Position numbers and translations under genes: made by a program
The notes under the pieces: model-generated
What the model was told of the DNA's origin: nothing
Seen by the model: the letters and a program-made list of their open reading frames with translations, nothing else
Databases searched by the model: none
Shown: one piece after another, positions 1 to 8,289 of the stretch
How positions within the stretch are numbered: position 1 is the stretch's first letter
How the letters are laid out: every line of letters begins with the position of its first letter
From: Candidatus Bathyarchaeum sp.
GTDB taxonomy: Archaea > Thermoproteota > Bathyarchaeia > Bathyarchaeales > Bathyarchaeaceae
Direction of reading: 5' to 3'
Length of the DNA stretch: 33,500 nt
Assembly: GCA_003096235.1 (NCBI GenBank)
Contig: PIXT01000190.1
Location: forward strand, 1-33,500

Positions 1-47
1 GTGTAGAAAAATAGATGGGAGAAACAACTCAGGAGCATAAAGCTGGG

Positions 48-215
48 CTAGCCCTCGATTACTTGTTTCACTAAATCTTTGTTTTCTTTTAGCCAGTTTA
101 TGATTACAGCTTTGTTGCTTTCCAGCATTTCTTCCGCCATCCCAGAAAACATGGAAGGAACAGTTTGTCCTATTTCTGCTTTAAGTTTAGCAATCAACTC
201 GTCTTCTGCATTCAA
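48..215 (-). CDS. Possible small protein (55 aa) in frame behind the HerA-like ATPase
   Basis: The frame stays open for 74 codons after the TAA stop of the upstream ATPase, in the same frame, ending in TAG at 50-48. The translation looks protein-like: amphipathic, Glu/Lys-rich, with short stretches such as NAEDELIAKLKAE and IINWLKENKDLVKQ. No ATG lies near its beginning. The best start is a TTG at 215-213 with a GGAG about 10 nt before it. I recognise no family. It could be a real small gene, the rest of a longer protein cut by the TAA, or chance. Confidence 0.35.
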   Translation of the reverse strand: MNAEDELIAKLKAEIGQTVPSMFSGMAEEMLESNKAVIINWLKENKDLVKQVIEG

Positions 216-272
216 AATTTCTTGGCTCCATTGAACATAAGCTAATTGTACAAAATAGTTTATAGCTGTTGT

Positions 273-2414
273 TTACTTTTTGCGTTTTTTGGTAGCGCTG
301 CGTTGGGGTTTGAAGCGCCCAACAAGTCTGCGTCCCGTAGCTGCATCCATAACGATTGTGCGCTTTTTCTTGCTTTTTTTGTGTCTTACTTTAAGAGTCC
401 ACACAGGCAGCAACACAATTTCAGACGAAACAGGTATGGCACCTAGCGTCAGCCTTAATGTAGAATAAACCTTGTCTCTGCCCATCTTTATTTTAGGAAT
501 CCTAGGAATTTCCGTGGGAAGCCTTGGAATAAACGTGATTTCATCGTCATCATCCAAGTCTTTGATTTTTCCTGCACTTTTCGTCATCAACTTCTGAAAC
601 AGCATTTCATCCTTTTCAAGAGAAATCATCGCCCCTGTTGTTGCACTCAAATAGTAAGTGTCCACTTCTTCTTTTCTGAAAAAGAACAGGTGTTTTGCTT
701 TACGGGTTGCTGTAACTTTCCAGAGGGGCATGTGAGAAAACGTTGCATCGTAAAACTCTTCTTTCTTGCTGAAGAAACCGCCTTCAAGCCATGATTTGGC
801 GTTCTTAAATGCATCCACCTGAGTTATCCTTGTGGGAACAGCCAAAACTTCTCCCAAAACGTTCTTGGATGGCTCAAAACCGAACTTGGACAACCAATAC
901 AGATACTCTTCGTCACCTTTAATTTTGCTTTTCTTTACATCCTTGCTTCTGACAAGCGAGTTAAGCGCCTTTTCAGCATCATTAACAAGCACATTCAGGT
1001 TCGCCGCAACATATTCTGCAGAGACGCTTTGCCGAACAGAATTGAGCAGCAGTTTGATTCGTTCTGCAAGCGATTTTTCTGGAGCAGGAGCCCGTGGAAT
1101 AGGTTTCACTGTTTTTTCTGTTTTTTGTTGTGTTGTGGTTTGGAACCGTTTGAAGAACTGTTGTGTTTCAGGAGATATTGATGCTGCAATGTCTTGTTCG
1201 TCCAGTGTTTTGTGGTCTGTTACTAGCCACCGAACCTGAAAATTTACGATATCATCATAAACGTCCGGGGAAAGCAATAGGAATTCTCCTGTTCGAAGGC
1301 TTGGAAGCTTCTGTAGAACGGTTTCAGCGTGTGTGGGGTCTATTGATTGGATAATCTGTTTTACTCTTGAGATGTCTTGCTGGGTCATCATTCGACCCAA
1401 ACACCAACTGTTAACCTGTGCTAGGGCTTTGTAGTCGATGTCTGTTATGTTCTGGGTTGCAGCTACAAGTCCAACCCCATATTTTCGTGCCTGCTTGAAC
1501 AAAAAGGCATACGCCTCTTTAGGTGGAGGATTTCGTGGATAAGGCGGAATATAGGGCGCGATTTCGTCAACATAAAAGAGCAACTGGATGTCTTCTGACG
1601 GATTCTTTAGCATCCAACAGTAAAGTTCTCTGAGCAAAGTTGCAAGAAAGAACTGCTTGTCGTTTGTGGAACTAAGAGTGTTCATGTAAATAATGTTGAG
1701 AGGCACCTTTCCGTCGCTCTTGTCCATGAACATGTCCATGTCGATTTGGACGCCCTTTTGAAACATAAGAGAAGGAGTTCCCACAGTAAGAAACCGCAGC
1801 TTGCGGGCAATCTCTTGAGGCTCCTTTTTTGTAACAAAACTCTGCAACATTTCAGCAATTTCTTGCGGGGGCTTTAGAACTATTTCAGCCATGTGCCCCA
1901 TATCCCTGATTGTTTCTCCTTTTCGCCACAGATGCTCCAGAAGAGTGAACAGGTACGCTTTGGCGCCTTTTCCAGAATCTGAAGCTAAGTCGTAACCAAG
2001 AAAGCTTGAAAGAGAAGTAGCCGTCAAGTCCAAAGCCAAGATTGCTTCTTCGTGGGAAGTTTCCTCTGACGGAAACGATAACGGATTAACGCTGATTGGA
2101 ATGCCTTTGCTGCTGGCGGGAGTAAATATGGCGACTCTTGCCTTCTCGAAATACTCCTCCTGCATGGTCAAGGGTATTCCATGCTGCTCGATTTCTTCAG
2201 GGTCTCCTTTCAGGGCAAGAGAGGAAATGTCTCCTTGAGGATCAACTATAACAACGGGTATGTCGTGTCGTATAGCCTCCTCCATCAGGCATTTGCAAAG
2301 AACGGTTTTGCCTGAGCCGCTGGCTCCAAGCGCCATCAAATGTCGGTGAAGTGCTTCTACGGGTAATTCAACTGGAGTTTCGGTTCCCTGCTGTTTGCCT
2401 AAGAAAAAAGACAC
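273..2414 (-). CDS. HerA/VirB4-like P-loop ATPase (DUF87 type)
   Basis: This 713-residue protein belongs to the HerA-FtsK superfamily of ATPases that pump DNA or protein. Walker A is GASGSGKT at residues 30-37, directly after a short beta segment. Walker B ends in YVDE with D283 and E284. A sensor-like stretch follows (AATQNITDID, about residue 320). From about residue 440 there is a winged-helix-like segment. After that come roughly 200 residues with a YYLSATTGAMI motif and a very basic tail, which are not part of canonical HerA. The GTG start at 2414 is set by AGGAGG 8 nt upstream; an ATG two bases earlier is out of frame. No nurA, mre11 or rad50 is adjacent, so a role in DNA-end resection is not supported by context. 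Substrate unknown. Confidence 0.85.
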   Translation of the reverse strand: MSFFLGKQQGTETPVELPVEALHRHLMALGASGSGKTVLCKCLMEEAIRHDIPVVIVDPQGDISSLALKGDPEEIEQHGIPLTMQEEYFEKARVAIFTPASSKGIPISVNPLSFPSEETSHEEAILALDLTATSLSSFLGYDLASDSGKGAKAYLFTLLEHLWRKGETIRDMGHMAEIVLKPPQEIAEMLQSFVTKKEPQEIARKLRFLTVGTPSLMFQKGVQIDMDMFMDKSDGKVPLNIIYMNTLSSTNDKQFFLATLLRELYCWMLKNPSEDIQLLFYVDEIAPYIPPYPRNPPPKEAYAFLFKQARKYGVGLVAATQNITDIDYKALAQVNSWCLGRMMTQQDISRVKQIIQSIDPTHAETVLQKLPSLRTGEFLLLSPDVYDDIVNFQVRWLVTDHKTLDEQDIAASISPETQQFFKRFQTTTQQKTEKTVKPIPRAPAPEKSLAERIKLLLNSVRQSVSAEYVAANLNVLVNDAEKALNSLVRSKDVKKSKIKGDEEYLYWLSKFGFEPSKNVLGEVLAVPTRITQVDAFKNAKSWLEGGFFSKKEEFYDATFSHMPLWKVTATRKAKHLFFFRKEEVDTYYLSATTGAMISLEKDEMLFQKLMTKSAGKIKDLDDDDEITFIPRLPTEIPRIPKIKMGRDKVYSTLRLTLGAIPVSSEIVLLPVWTLKVRHKKSKKKRTIVMDAATGRRLVGRFKPQRSATKKRKK

Positions 2415-2568
2415 ATGTTTTGCCTCCTGTAACGTTTATGCTTGCGTTTTTTATTTATCTATCTCTGTAACATAAACAGCTTAACCGCTTGCGAGCATGC
2501 TTTTTTGAGCAAAAGTTACATACTGATTGATTCAAACATGTAATCTTAACATCAATTGAAATGTTTAG

Positions 2569-3603
2569 TTGCAGGGCGTGGATATTAAAGAATTGTCGAT
2601 AAACAAGAAAATGGTCATTTCAGCAGTTGCCGTTGTTGTAGTTGCTTTGATTCTTGCCACATCAATCACGAACAACAACATGCCTAGTCCAGAAAATAAG
2701 GAACTTGAACATGACCAAAAATGGGGAATTTATGTTCTAGATTTAGAAAGCCAAGAAACTGAACTGGTTTACTCATCCGCAGATATGCTTTCGCGTATAC
2801 GCCTTAACAATGCTGGCGACTGTCTGGTCTTTTCGCAACAAATTGACAACGGCAACGAGTGCACAGTTGAGGAGTCGCCAATAAACTTATGCGAAGAAAT
2901 TTGCAGCATCAGCGTTAACGGAGAAGGTTACAGAAGAATCACAAACAATGAGTTTTGGGATTTGGTTCCCAACTGGTCTGCCGACGATTCTCAAATATTT
3001 TTTCTGTCTTTCCGTGAAACTTTGGACATATTCAAAATGGACTCTGATGGAAGCAACATTGTGGAGGTTTATGATTCTGGCGTTCATGACAGTGACTTGT
3101 ATTGTTCAGGCGGTAAACTGGTTTTCACACAGAATAGTCAGATATGGATGATGAATGAGGATGGAACAGGTCTTATTCAGGTCACTGATCCGCCACGGGC
3201 AGGCGAGCGGGGTGATGCTGTTTTGCCTTTTGGCGATTACGACCCTAATTTGAGTCCTGATGGGAGTAAAATTGTTTTTGAGCGAATGGTTGACGACCAG
3301 ACGTCTCATGGCAACTACAACATGTATGTGATTAATGTGGATGGAACTGGAGAAATAGCTATCACTGATACGGGATATACGCAGGGCATAGCTGTGTGGT
3401 CTCATTCAGGAGAAAGAATTGTTTACTTGGTGGGCGCTATCGGAAATGATGCACAGTATGACATTTACGTCATGAATTCTGATGGCTCACAAAACCGTAA
3501 CATTACTCCAGAGTATTTTCCTGCAGATTTTCTTTGTCAGCATGCCATCTTTTCAAAAGATGACTCAAAAATATTTTTTGTTGGAGAATGGTATTCGGAT
3601 TAG
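2569..3603 (+). CDS. Membrane-anchored TolB-like beta-propeller protein
   Basis: The 344-residue protein has a short basic N-terminus, one hydrophobic helix at about residues 15-33 and a long outside-facing domain. That domain has repeated blades of the TolB/PD40 type: W-S-DD-S-QIFF, MDSDGSNI, MNEDGTG, SPDGSKIVF, INVDGTGEI, MNSDGSQN. Such propellers bind proteins or peptides at the cell surface; no catalytic residues are evident. The start is uncertain. TTG at 2569 opens the frame, while GTG at 2578 or ATG at 2611 would still leave most of the anchor. No clear Shine-Dalgarno site is present. It is transcribed away from the HerA-like gene, with 154 nt between them for both promoters, and stands alone as a unit. 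Confidence 0.75.
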   Translation: MQGVDIKELSINKKMVISAVAVVVVALILATSITNNNMPSPENKELEHDQKWGIYVLDLESQETELVYSSADMLSRIRLNNAGDCLVFSQQIDNGNECTVEESPINLCEEICSISVNGEGYRRITNNEFWDLVPNWSADDSQIFFLSFRETLDIFKMDSDGSNIVEVYDSGVHDSDLYCSGGKLVFTQNSQIWMMNEDGTGLIQVTDPPRAGERGDAVLPFGDYDPNLSPDGSKIVFERMVDDQTSHGNYNMYVINVDGTGEIAITDTGYTQGIAVWSHSGERIVYLVGAIGNDAQYDIYVMNSDGSQNRNITPEYFPADFLCQHAIFSKDDSKIFFVGEWYSD

Positions 3604-3633
3604 CCGCGTTGTCGGGTATTTACGTTAAATTCA

Positions 3634-3640
3634 TTTATAG
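3634..3640 (+). promoter_or_regulatory. Probable TATA box of the CBS-domain gene
   Basis: TTTATAG lies about 55 nt before the start codon at 3692. Transcription beginning 25-27 nt downstream would give a leader of about 30 nt. A second AT-rich candidate (GGTATATAC) follows closely, so the exact element is uncertain. Confidence 0.4.
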
Positions 3641-3691
3641 TTAAAGGTATATACTGTAAGTACCAACTTAAACAGTTAGTGAAAATGGAAA

Positions 3692-4564
3692 ATGAATATG
3701 TTTAACGATTCAGGCTCCCAAGACATTTTACACACACAACACACACAAAGCACGCCACAGCATCTAAAAATAGAAGCAATCATGATTCGAGATGTTGCCA
3801 CAATAACTCCTGAAAACACATTGTATGAAGCCGCCAAACTAATGGGTGAAAAACACATTGGAAGCCTGATAGTGATTAAGTATAAGACACCAGTAGGCAT
3901 AATCACAGAAAGAGACCTGCTACGCGAAGTTGTAGAAAAAGAAATTGCTCTAGAGAAAGATTGGTTAGCTGGCGGAGCAAGCATAAAAGAAGAAGCAGTC
4001 GAAAAAATCATGTCCTTCCCTCTCATTGCCATATCCATAAACTCCAGCATAAAAGAGGCTGCTCGGATGATGATCGAAAAAAGAATTCGACGAATCGCAG
4101 TCAGTGAACATGGAAAAATTGTAGGAATCGTAACCGCTGCTGACCTAATTCGCAGTCTTCCTGAAAGCCCAGAAACTATGCGTGCATGGTTTGAAGTTGA
4201 CTATTTCATGAGCAAAGGCGTCATAACAGCTGACGAGGAAACACCCGTAGAAGAGGCAGCAAAAATAATGGGTGAAAAAAGCATCGGCAGCATCATCGTC
4301 ACTAGGCACAATGAGCCAGTAGGCATATTCACAGAAAGGGACCTGCTCACCAAGTTCTTGGCAAAAGATCGCTCGTTGAAAATAGAAGTAGGTAAAGCCT
4401 GCTCATCACCACTTATCACAGCGCCCATAGGGATTAGCGTCAATGATGCAGCTGCAATCATGACTTCAAAACACATCAAGAGGTTGCCGATCACAAAAAA
4501 AGGAAAAATTGTGGGTTTCCTTTCGGCACGTGACCTGGTAGAGGCATACGCACGAACAAAATAA
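3692..4564 (+). CDS. Four-CBS-domain protein
   Basis: The 290-residue soluble protein consists of four CBS motifs in two pairs, at about residues 30-85, 108-155, 172-225 and 236-288. Repeating hallmarks are MIRDVATITPENTL, GSLIVIKYKTPVGIITERDLL, MSFPLIAISINSSIKEAA, GKIVGIVTAADLI and GSIIVTRHNEPVGIFTERDLL. CBS pairs (Bateman modules) bind adenosine ligands such as AMP, ATP or SAM and act as energy or cofactor sensors. No effector domain is fused, so the partner is unknown. The first 29 residues are Gln/His/Thr-rich and probably disordered. The start is ATG at 3692; ATG at 3698 is a near-equal alternative. A 6-codon ORF (3685-3705) overlaps the start in another frame and is probably trivial. 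Confidence 0.9.
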   Translation: MNMFNDSGSQDILHTQHTQSTPQHLKIEAIMIRDVATITPENTLYEAAKLMGEKHIGSLIVIKYKTPVGIITERDLLREVVEKEIALEKDWLAGGASIKEEAVEKIMSFPLIAISINSSIKEAARMMIEKRIRRIAVSEHGKIVGIVTAADLIRSLPESPETMRAWFEVDYFMSKGVITADEETPVEEAAKIMGEKSIGSIIVTRHNEPVGIFTERDLLTKFLAKDRSLKIEVGKACSSPLITAPIGISVNDAAAIMTSKHIKRLPITKKGKIVGFLSARDLVEAYARTK

Positions 4565-4617
4565 CTAAGACAGCTTCAGCTAATTGTCCCGTTTGATCAG
4601 CTGATTTACTAGGCATG

Positions 4618-5076
4618 TTAGTTGCCGTTTTTTTCTGGGTGCGCCTTTTTCCTTAGAGCTAGCCCTTCTCCGAGGAACAGAACAAAAGCGATTCCGTTTG
4701 TTGCTACCAGATAGAACAGGGCAAGATTTGGGATTTCTCCAATTGCAAGTAATTGAGCAACGATGATAACTGCTTCCACGATCATAATTCCTAGAAAAAA
4801 GAGGGAATAGCACATCAGTCGTGGCACTAGGTTTTTGCCAATCCAAATGTGTCCGCTGATGCTTGTTTTTTCTTTGACTATGTATTCTCCAGCTCCGTTT
4901 TTCTCTAGCAGTCCCGTGTTTTCGAGTTTTTGGAGGTGCCAGTAGGCTACGCTTGGGCTACTCAGGTTTGCGCCTCTCATGACTTCGCGTGGTCCTACGG
5001 GTTTGCCTTTTTTCACCACATACGAGTACACGTTCAATGTTGTGCCTTCAGGTTCATGGATTTCAGCAGAGCTCAC
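4618..5076 (-). CDS. Winged-helix DNA-binding protein with two C-terminal membrane helices
   Basis: The 152-residue protein has an ArsR/TrmB-like winged helix at residues 12-68, with the recognition region around SSPSVAYWHLQKLENTGLLEK. Two hydrophobic helices follow at about 87-111 and 117-140, then a short basic tail. This layout fits a membrane-tethered regulator that reads a signal at the membrane and binds DNA on the cytoplasmic side. That function is inferred from architecture. The GTG start at 5076 follows the stop of the secreted protein by 2 nt and has GAGG 8 nt before it, so the two genes are co-transcribed. A natural hypothesis is that the secreted partner provides or senses the external signal. 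Confidence 0.75.
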   Translation of the reverse strand: MSSAEIHEPEGTTLNVYSYVVKKGKPVGPREVMRGANLSSPSVAYWHLQKLENTGLLEKNGAGEYIVKEKTSISGHIWIGKNLVPRLMCYSLFFLGIMIVEAVIIVAQLLAIGEIPNLALFYLVATNGIAFVLFLGEGLALRKKAHPEKNGN

Positions 5077-5078
5077 GT

Positions 5079-6128
5079 TTAGTTCCTCGACTCAATGAAT
5101 ACTTCCACGCCAAAATCGTCCAGTGTGAATGCTGTATCCTCAGGCAAAACACTGTAAACGTATCCGTCATCTGTTTCTTCTACGAAAACTTGTATGCTGT
5201 CTTCTGAGAGTACAGGATCCGTCCAGTTGTCAACTGTTACAATAGTGCTTATTCTGGTGTTGAACACAATTTCTTCAGTCTTCAGCTTCTCAAGCTTTTC
5301 AAGCTCAAAGTATTTGCTTTGTACCGCTCGTGCGTCTTTTACTGCGATTAGCCTTGATTCATGAGGTGCCCAAATTTCGTTGAATGCTTCAGGTGTTCCT
5401 CTGGGCGGTATTTCCAGAATTGCTACTTCGTAACGATATTCATCAAATGATAATTCATGCATTAAGCTTCTGCTGTCCCAAATGAGCACTGGGTCCATCG
5501 GCTGTTCGTTGGGTGGCCAATAGGCTGGGCGTTCTACTATGATTCTGCCGGTTACGTCTACCCATGTTCCGTTCATGTTGATTTTTGTATATGCTAGCTC
5601 GTAGTTGATGTAATATTCTTGGATTTTCACACCTTCTATCCACTCGCCATCAAGTTCTGGGTCACCTTGGTAATCAAAGCTTTCTTCGAAACCAGCGCCT
5701 CTATTGTTAGGAACCCACGACACAGTATAGTGAACGCCGTCTACCCATGCTTCTTTTGCCGTCCATGTCCGACCAGAAGCCGAGGTTGAGTAGCCACCTG
5801 AATTGTCTTTTGCTAGGGTGTAGTCCTGTACCTGAGCATCAAACGATACACCAGAAACGTTAGCAGGCTCGTCAGAATTGTTGGTAACGTTTAGAACAAC
5901 AAAGTATGAAAGATCAAACCTTTTGTCGTTTTCAACGTTAGGAGTAACACTAAAGTTGGCATACAACACGTCACTAGTAACGCTGGACGTAAAAGCGGCA
6001 GACGGCGGCTTTAGGTACGGCTTGATGTTCTCGGGGTCCAGTTCTGTAACTAGAAGAGGAGAAGCAAAAGCAGAGCCTACAATCAACGATAAAAGTCCAA
6101 TCAACAGAAAGTTTGTTTCATTTTTCAC
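5079..6128 (-). CDS. Secreted protein of unknown function
   Basis: The 349-residue product starts with a signal-peptide-like segment (charged start, hydrophobic residues 8-22, Ala-Ser near 22-23). It has no later membrane helix, so it should be exported or held by the signal anchor. The body is rich in Thr, Asn, Tyr and Trp with several N-x-S/T sequons, as in archaeal surface proteins, and looks largely beta-stranded. I recognise no family. The GTG start at 6128 is preceded by GGTGAT. It is the first gene of a two-gene operon with the membrane-tethered winged-helix protein. Its upstream region holds a cluster of small dyads. Confidence 0.7.
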   Translation of the reverse strand: MKNETNFLLIGLLSLIVGSAFASPLLVTELDPENIKPYLKPPSAAFTSSVTSDVLYANFSVTPNVENDKRFDLSYFVVLNVTNNSDEPANVSGVSFDAQVQDYTLAKDNSGGYSTSASGRTWTAKEAWVDGVHYTVSWVPNNRGAGFEESFDYQGDPELDGEWIEGVKIQEYYINYELAYTKINMNGTWVDVTGRIIVERPAYWPPNEQPMDPVLIWDSRSLMHELSFDEYRYEVAILEIPPRGTPEAFNEIWAPHESRLIAVKDARAVQSKYFELEKLEKLKTEEIVFNTRISTIVTVDNWTDPVLSEDSIQVFVEETDDGYVYSVLPEDTAFTLDDFGVEVFIESRN

Positions 6129-6173
6129 TTTTAATCACCAACAATTCATTGCCTAAAAGTCATTATTAGCTCT

Positions 6174-6240
6174 GATTCTAGAACAGTTTCGTTCTAACAA
6201 TAGAACACTAACCCTGTGTTAGGATAAAAAATGTCCTAAA
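6174..6240 (-). promoter_or_regulatory. Cluster of short dyads upstream of the secreted-protein operon
   Basis: On the + strand the stretch contains TTCTAGAA (6177-6184), GTTCTA...TAGAAC (6191-6206), CTAAC...GTTAG and TAGGA...TCCTA, ending in TCCTAAA (6234-6240). CGTTCTAA at 6190-6197 recurs at 10166-10173 before the PQQ/ABC operon, and TCCTAAA recurs next to it. Its position about 62 nt before the start codon puts it just upstream of where the TATA box should be. This suggests a regulator-binding site; the regulator is not known. Confidence 0.45.
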
Positions 6241-6299
6241 ACTTAATATGGTTAGCAAAAAAAGAAAAAGGGAATCTAATCCGTTTTACAACTAGATTT

Positions 6300-6989
6300 T
6301 CAGAATTGTGAAGAAATTTTTCCATCTTTAAGGAACAATGTGCGACCAGCCTCAGCGTATGGAAACGTACCGTGGCTTGCAACAACAACAGTTATCTTTG
6401 ATTCACGGTTAAGCTCGACCAGTTTTGCCACAATCTCTTTTCCAGCTATAGGATCCATATTACCTGTAGGTTCATCTGCGATAATTATCACTGGCTCCTT
6501 AACTAGAGCCCTTGCAATAGCCACCATCTGTTGTTGCCCAACACTTAACTCAAAAGGCAACATATTGGATTTGTTAGTTAAACCAAAAAACTCCAGTAAA
6601 GCAGATATTTTTTTAGCGATTTCGTTTTTGGACATAGACGAGCGGACCAACGCTGACTCCACGTTCTCAAACACAGTCAACGCTGGCAAAAGATTGAAGG
6701 TCTGAAAAATGAAACCTATCTTTTCTCTTCTCAGCAGCGCCAAATCTTGATTTGAGAAGCCACTTAGGTTTTTACATTCAAATAGTACTTCGCCAGATGT
6801 AGGTCGACTTAATGCACCAAGCAGGTTCATCAACGTAGTTTTTCCGCTGCCAGAACGACCCAATACTGCCAAAAATTCACCTTTTAAAACCTCAAGATTG
6901 ACCCCGTCCAATGCTTTGATTTGTGAACCGTTTTTTCGAGAATAATTTTGTGTTAAGTTTTTTGTTTGTATTAGTAGATTGTTTTTCAT
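6300..6989 (-). CDS. ABC transporter ATP-binding protein (MacB/LolD type)
   Basis: The 229-residue ATPase energises the permease encoded 9 nt upstream. Seen in order: Walker A GRSGSGKT (44-51), Q-loop Q96, signature region LSVGQQQM (148-155), Walker B with D172 and E173 (IIIADEPTG), and the H-loop His at 206 (ASHG). Length and motif order match the MacB/LolD/FtsE family, which drives mechanotransmission-type transporters rather than channel-forming importers. The signature departs from the usual LSGGQQQR by having Val for the second Gly and Met for Arg. The start ATG at 6989 is followed by an ordinary N-terminus. It is the last gene of the propeller-permease-ATPase operon. Confidence 0.9.
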   Translation of the reverse strand: MKNNLLIQTKNLTQNYSRKNGSQIKALDGVNLEVLKGEFLAVLGRSGSGKTTLMNLLGALSRPTSGEVLFECKNLSGFSNQDLALLRREKIGFIFQTFNLLPALTVFENVESALVRSSMSKNEIAKKISALLEFFGLTNKSNMLPFELSVGQQQMVAIARALVKEPVIIIADEPTGNMDPIAGKEIVAKLVELNRESKITVVVASHGTFPYAEAGRTLFLKDGKISSQF

Positions 6990-6998
6990 TTTTTCACA

Positions 6999-8261
6999 TC
7001 ACAAATGTCTAAGGGCTTCGGCGGGTTGCAGTTTTGCTGCGCGCCAAGCTGGGAATATACCAGCCAATACTCCTCCGCTGATTGAAAAGACTAGACCGAT
7101 CAGTGGCAGAATGGGTGAAACTGACAAAACAAGGTTTTGAGTAGACGCTAAATTAAGGTATGGAATAAGAAATATGACAAAGTAGCTTAATCCAACGCCA
7201 ATAATTCCACCAATAAGTCCTTGTAGCAGGGATTCAAGAAACACCTGTTTCGTAACGTCGGAGTCTGTCCAGCCTATCGCTTTGAGAATGCCAATTTCTT
7301 TGGTTCGTTCCACAACTGATCCGAATTGAGATTTAAGTGCAAACAGTGTTATACAAACAAGGAGAACTACTGAGATTGCCCAAGCGCTTTCTGTGGTAAC
7401 CGAAATAACTTTTCTGGCAGCTATACTGCATTGGTATCCAACTATGGTGCCTATTTCTCCCGTGTAAGCGTTTAAAGTTTCCAAGACGTCTTTTTCAACT
7501 GTATTAATATATGTTGAATTGCCTTCAGGAGACATCTCCACGAGTATAACATTAATGTCATCCATTTCAAAAAGATAGAGATTCCCATAGTACTTGGCGA
7601 TTTCTTGAACCACGTTAAGAGGTGCGTACAGGTTAGCTACGCCTGCAGGTTTACTGTAAACACTTGGATTTACGACACCAACAACAACGAATGTTCGGTC
7701 GAACGCGGTTAAATTATCGCCCACTTCGAGTCCCATTACATCTGCGTAAACAGAGTCGACAAGAATGGCACCAAAATCATTCACCTTTGAATAGTCACCC
7801 GCCACTAACGTTTTAGCAGCTACAACATTGGTTTGAGTCGCCAACGAATCATAATTGATTCCACATACAGTGAGGTTACCAAGTCTAAACATCAAACATG
7901 GTGCAGCGTCAACTATTCCGGGCAAAGCAGCTACGGTTTCAACTATGTCCGAGTTGAAAGTATATGTGTACGCTGACTTGAAAAAAGGTCCCACATCTAT
8001 CGCAAAGTGGCAGGGGCAGATTATTGATTCAGGAGTGTAGACTACAAAATGAGTTCCGATTTGGTTCAATTGTGTAGTGGCTTCAACATTGTAGCTTTGT
8101 GCAAACGTGACCGCAATTATTAAGAATGCAACCGCAAGGACGTACCCAATTATTGAGGCAGTACTACGGAGCTTACGTCGTTTAATTTCTTTGATTGCAT
8201 AATTACCAATCATTTCAAACAACTCAAGTCTAATTAGGCGCCTGTAAATTTTGGCACACAT
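6999..8261 (-). CDS. ABC transporter permease, MacB/FtsX type
   Basis: The 420-residue membrane protein has the MacB/FtsX layout. A basic cytoplasmic start (IKEIKRRKLRS) precedes TM1 at about 34-54. A large extracellular domain of about 230 residues follows, then three C-terminal helices at about 290-310, 340-370 and 380-405. The ERTKEIGILKAIGWTDSDV segment is the typical coupling helix. The domain between TM1 and TM2 corresponds to the MacB periplasmic core domain. Such permeases move lipoproteins, peptides or enzymes by mechanical coupling; the substrate here is unknown. ATG at 8261 gives 16 residues before the usual start, and ATG at 8213 is the family-like alternative. It lies 28 nt after the PQQ-propeller gene, so the two are probably co-transcribed. 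Confidence 0.88.
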   Translation of the reverse strand: MCAKIYRRLIRLELFEMIGNYAIKEIKRRKLRSTASIIGYVLAVAFLIIAVTFAQSYNVEATTQLNQIGTHFVVYTPESIICPCHFAIDVGPFFKSAYTYTFNSDIVETVAALPGIVDAAPCLMFRLGNLTVCGINYDSLATQTNVVAAKTLVAGDYSKVNDFGAILVDSVYADVMGLEVGDNLTAFDRTFVVVGVVNPSVYSKPAGVANLYAPLNVVQEIAKYYGNLYLFEMDDINVILVEMSPEGNSTYINTVEKDVLETLNAYTGEIGTIVGYQCSIAARKVISVTTESAWAISVVLLVCITLFALKSQFGSVVERTKEIGILKAIGWTDSDVTKQVFLESLLQGLIGGIIGVGLSYFVIFLIPYLNLASTQNLVLSVSPILPLIGLVFSISGGVLAGIFPAWRAAKLQPAEALRHL

Positions 8262-8289
8262 TAAAAAAAGAAAAGGGAGGAAATTTAGT

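Noticed and set aside
273..2414. HerA-NurA DNA-end processing or antiviral module
   Set aside because: Neighbours are a propeller protein and a CBS protein. No nuclease is adjacent, so the module is not supported.
4580..4846. 88-aa minus-strand frame overlapping the winged-helix membrane protein
   Set aside because: It lies in another frame of a well-supported gene and its composition is not protein-like.
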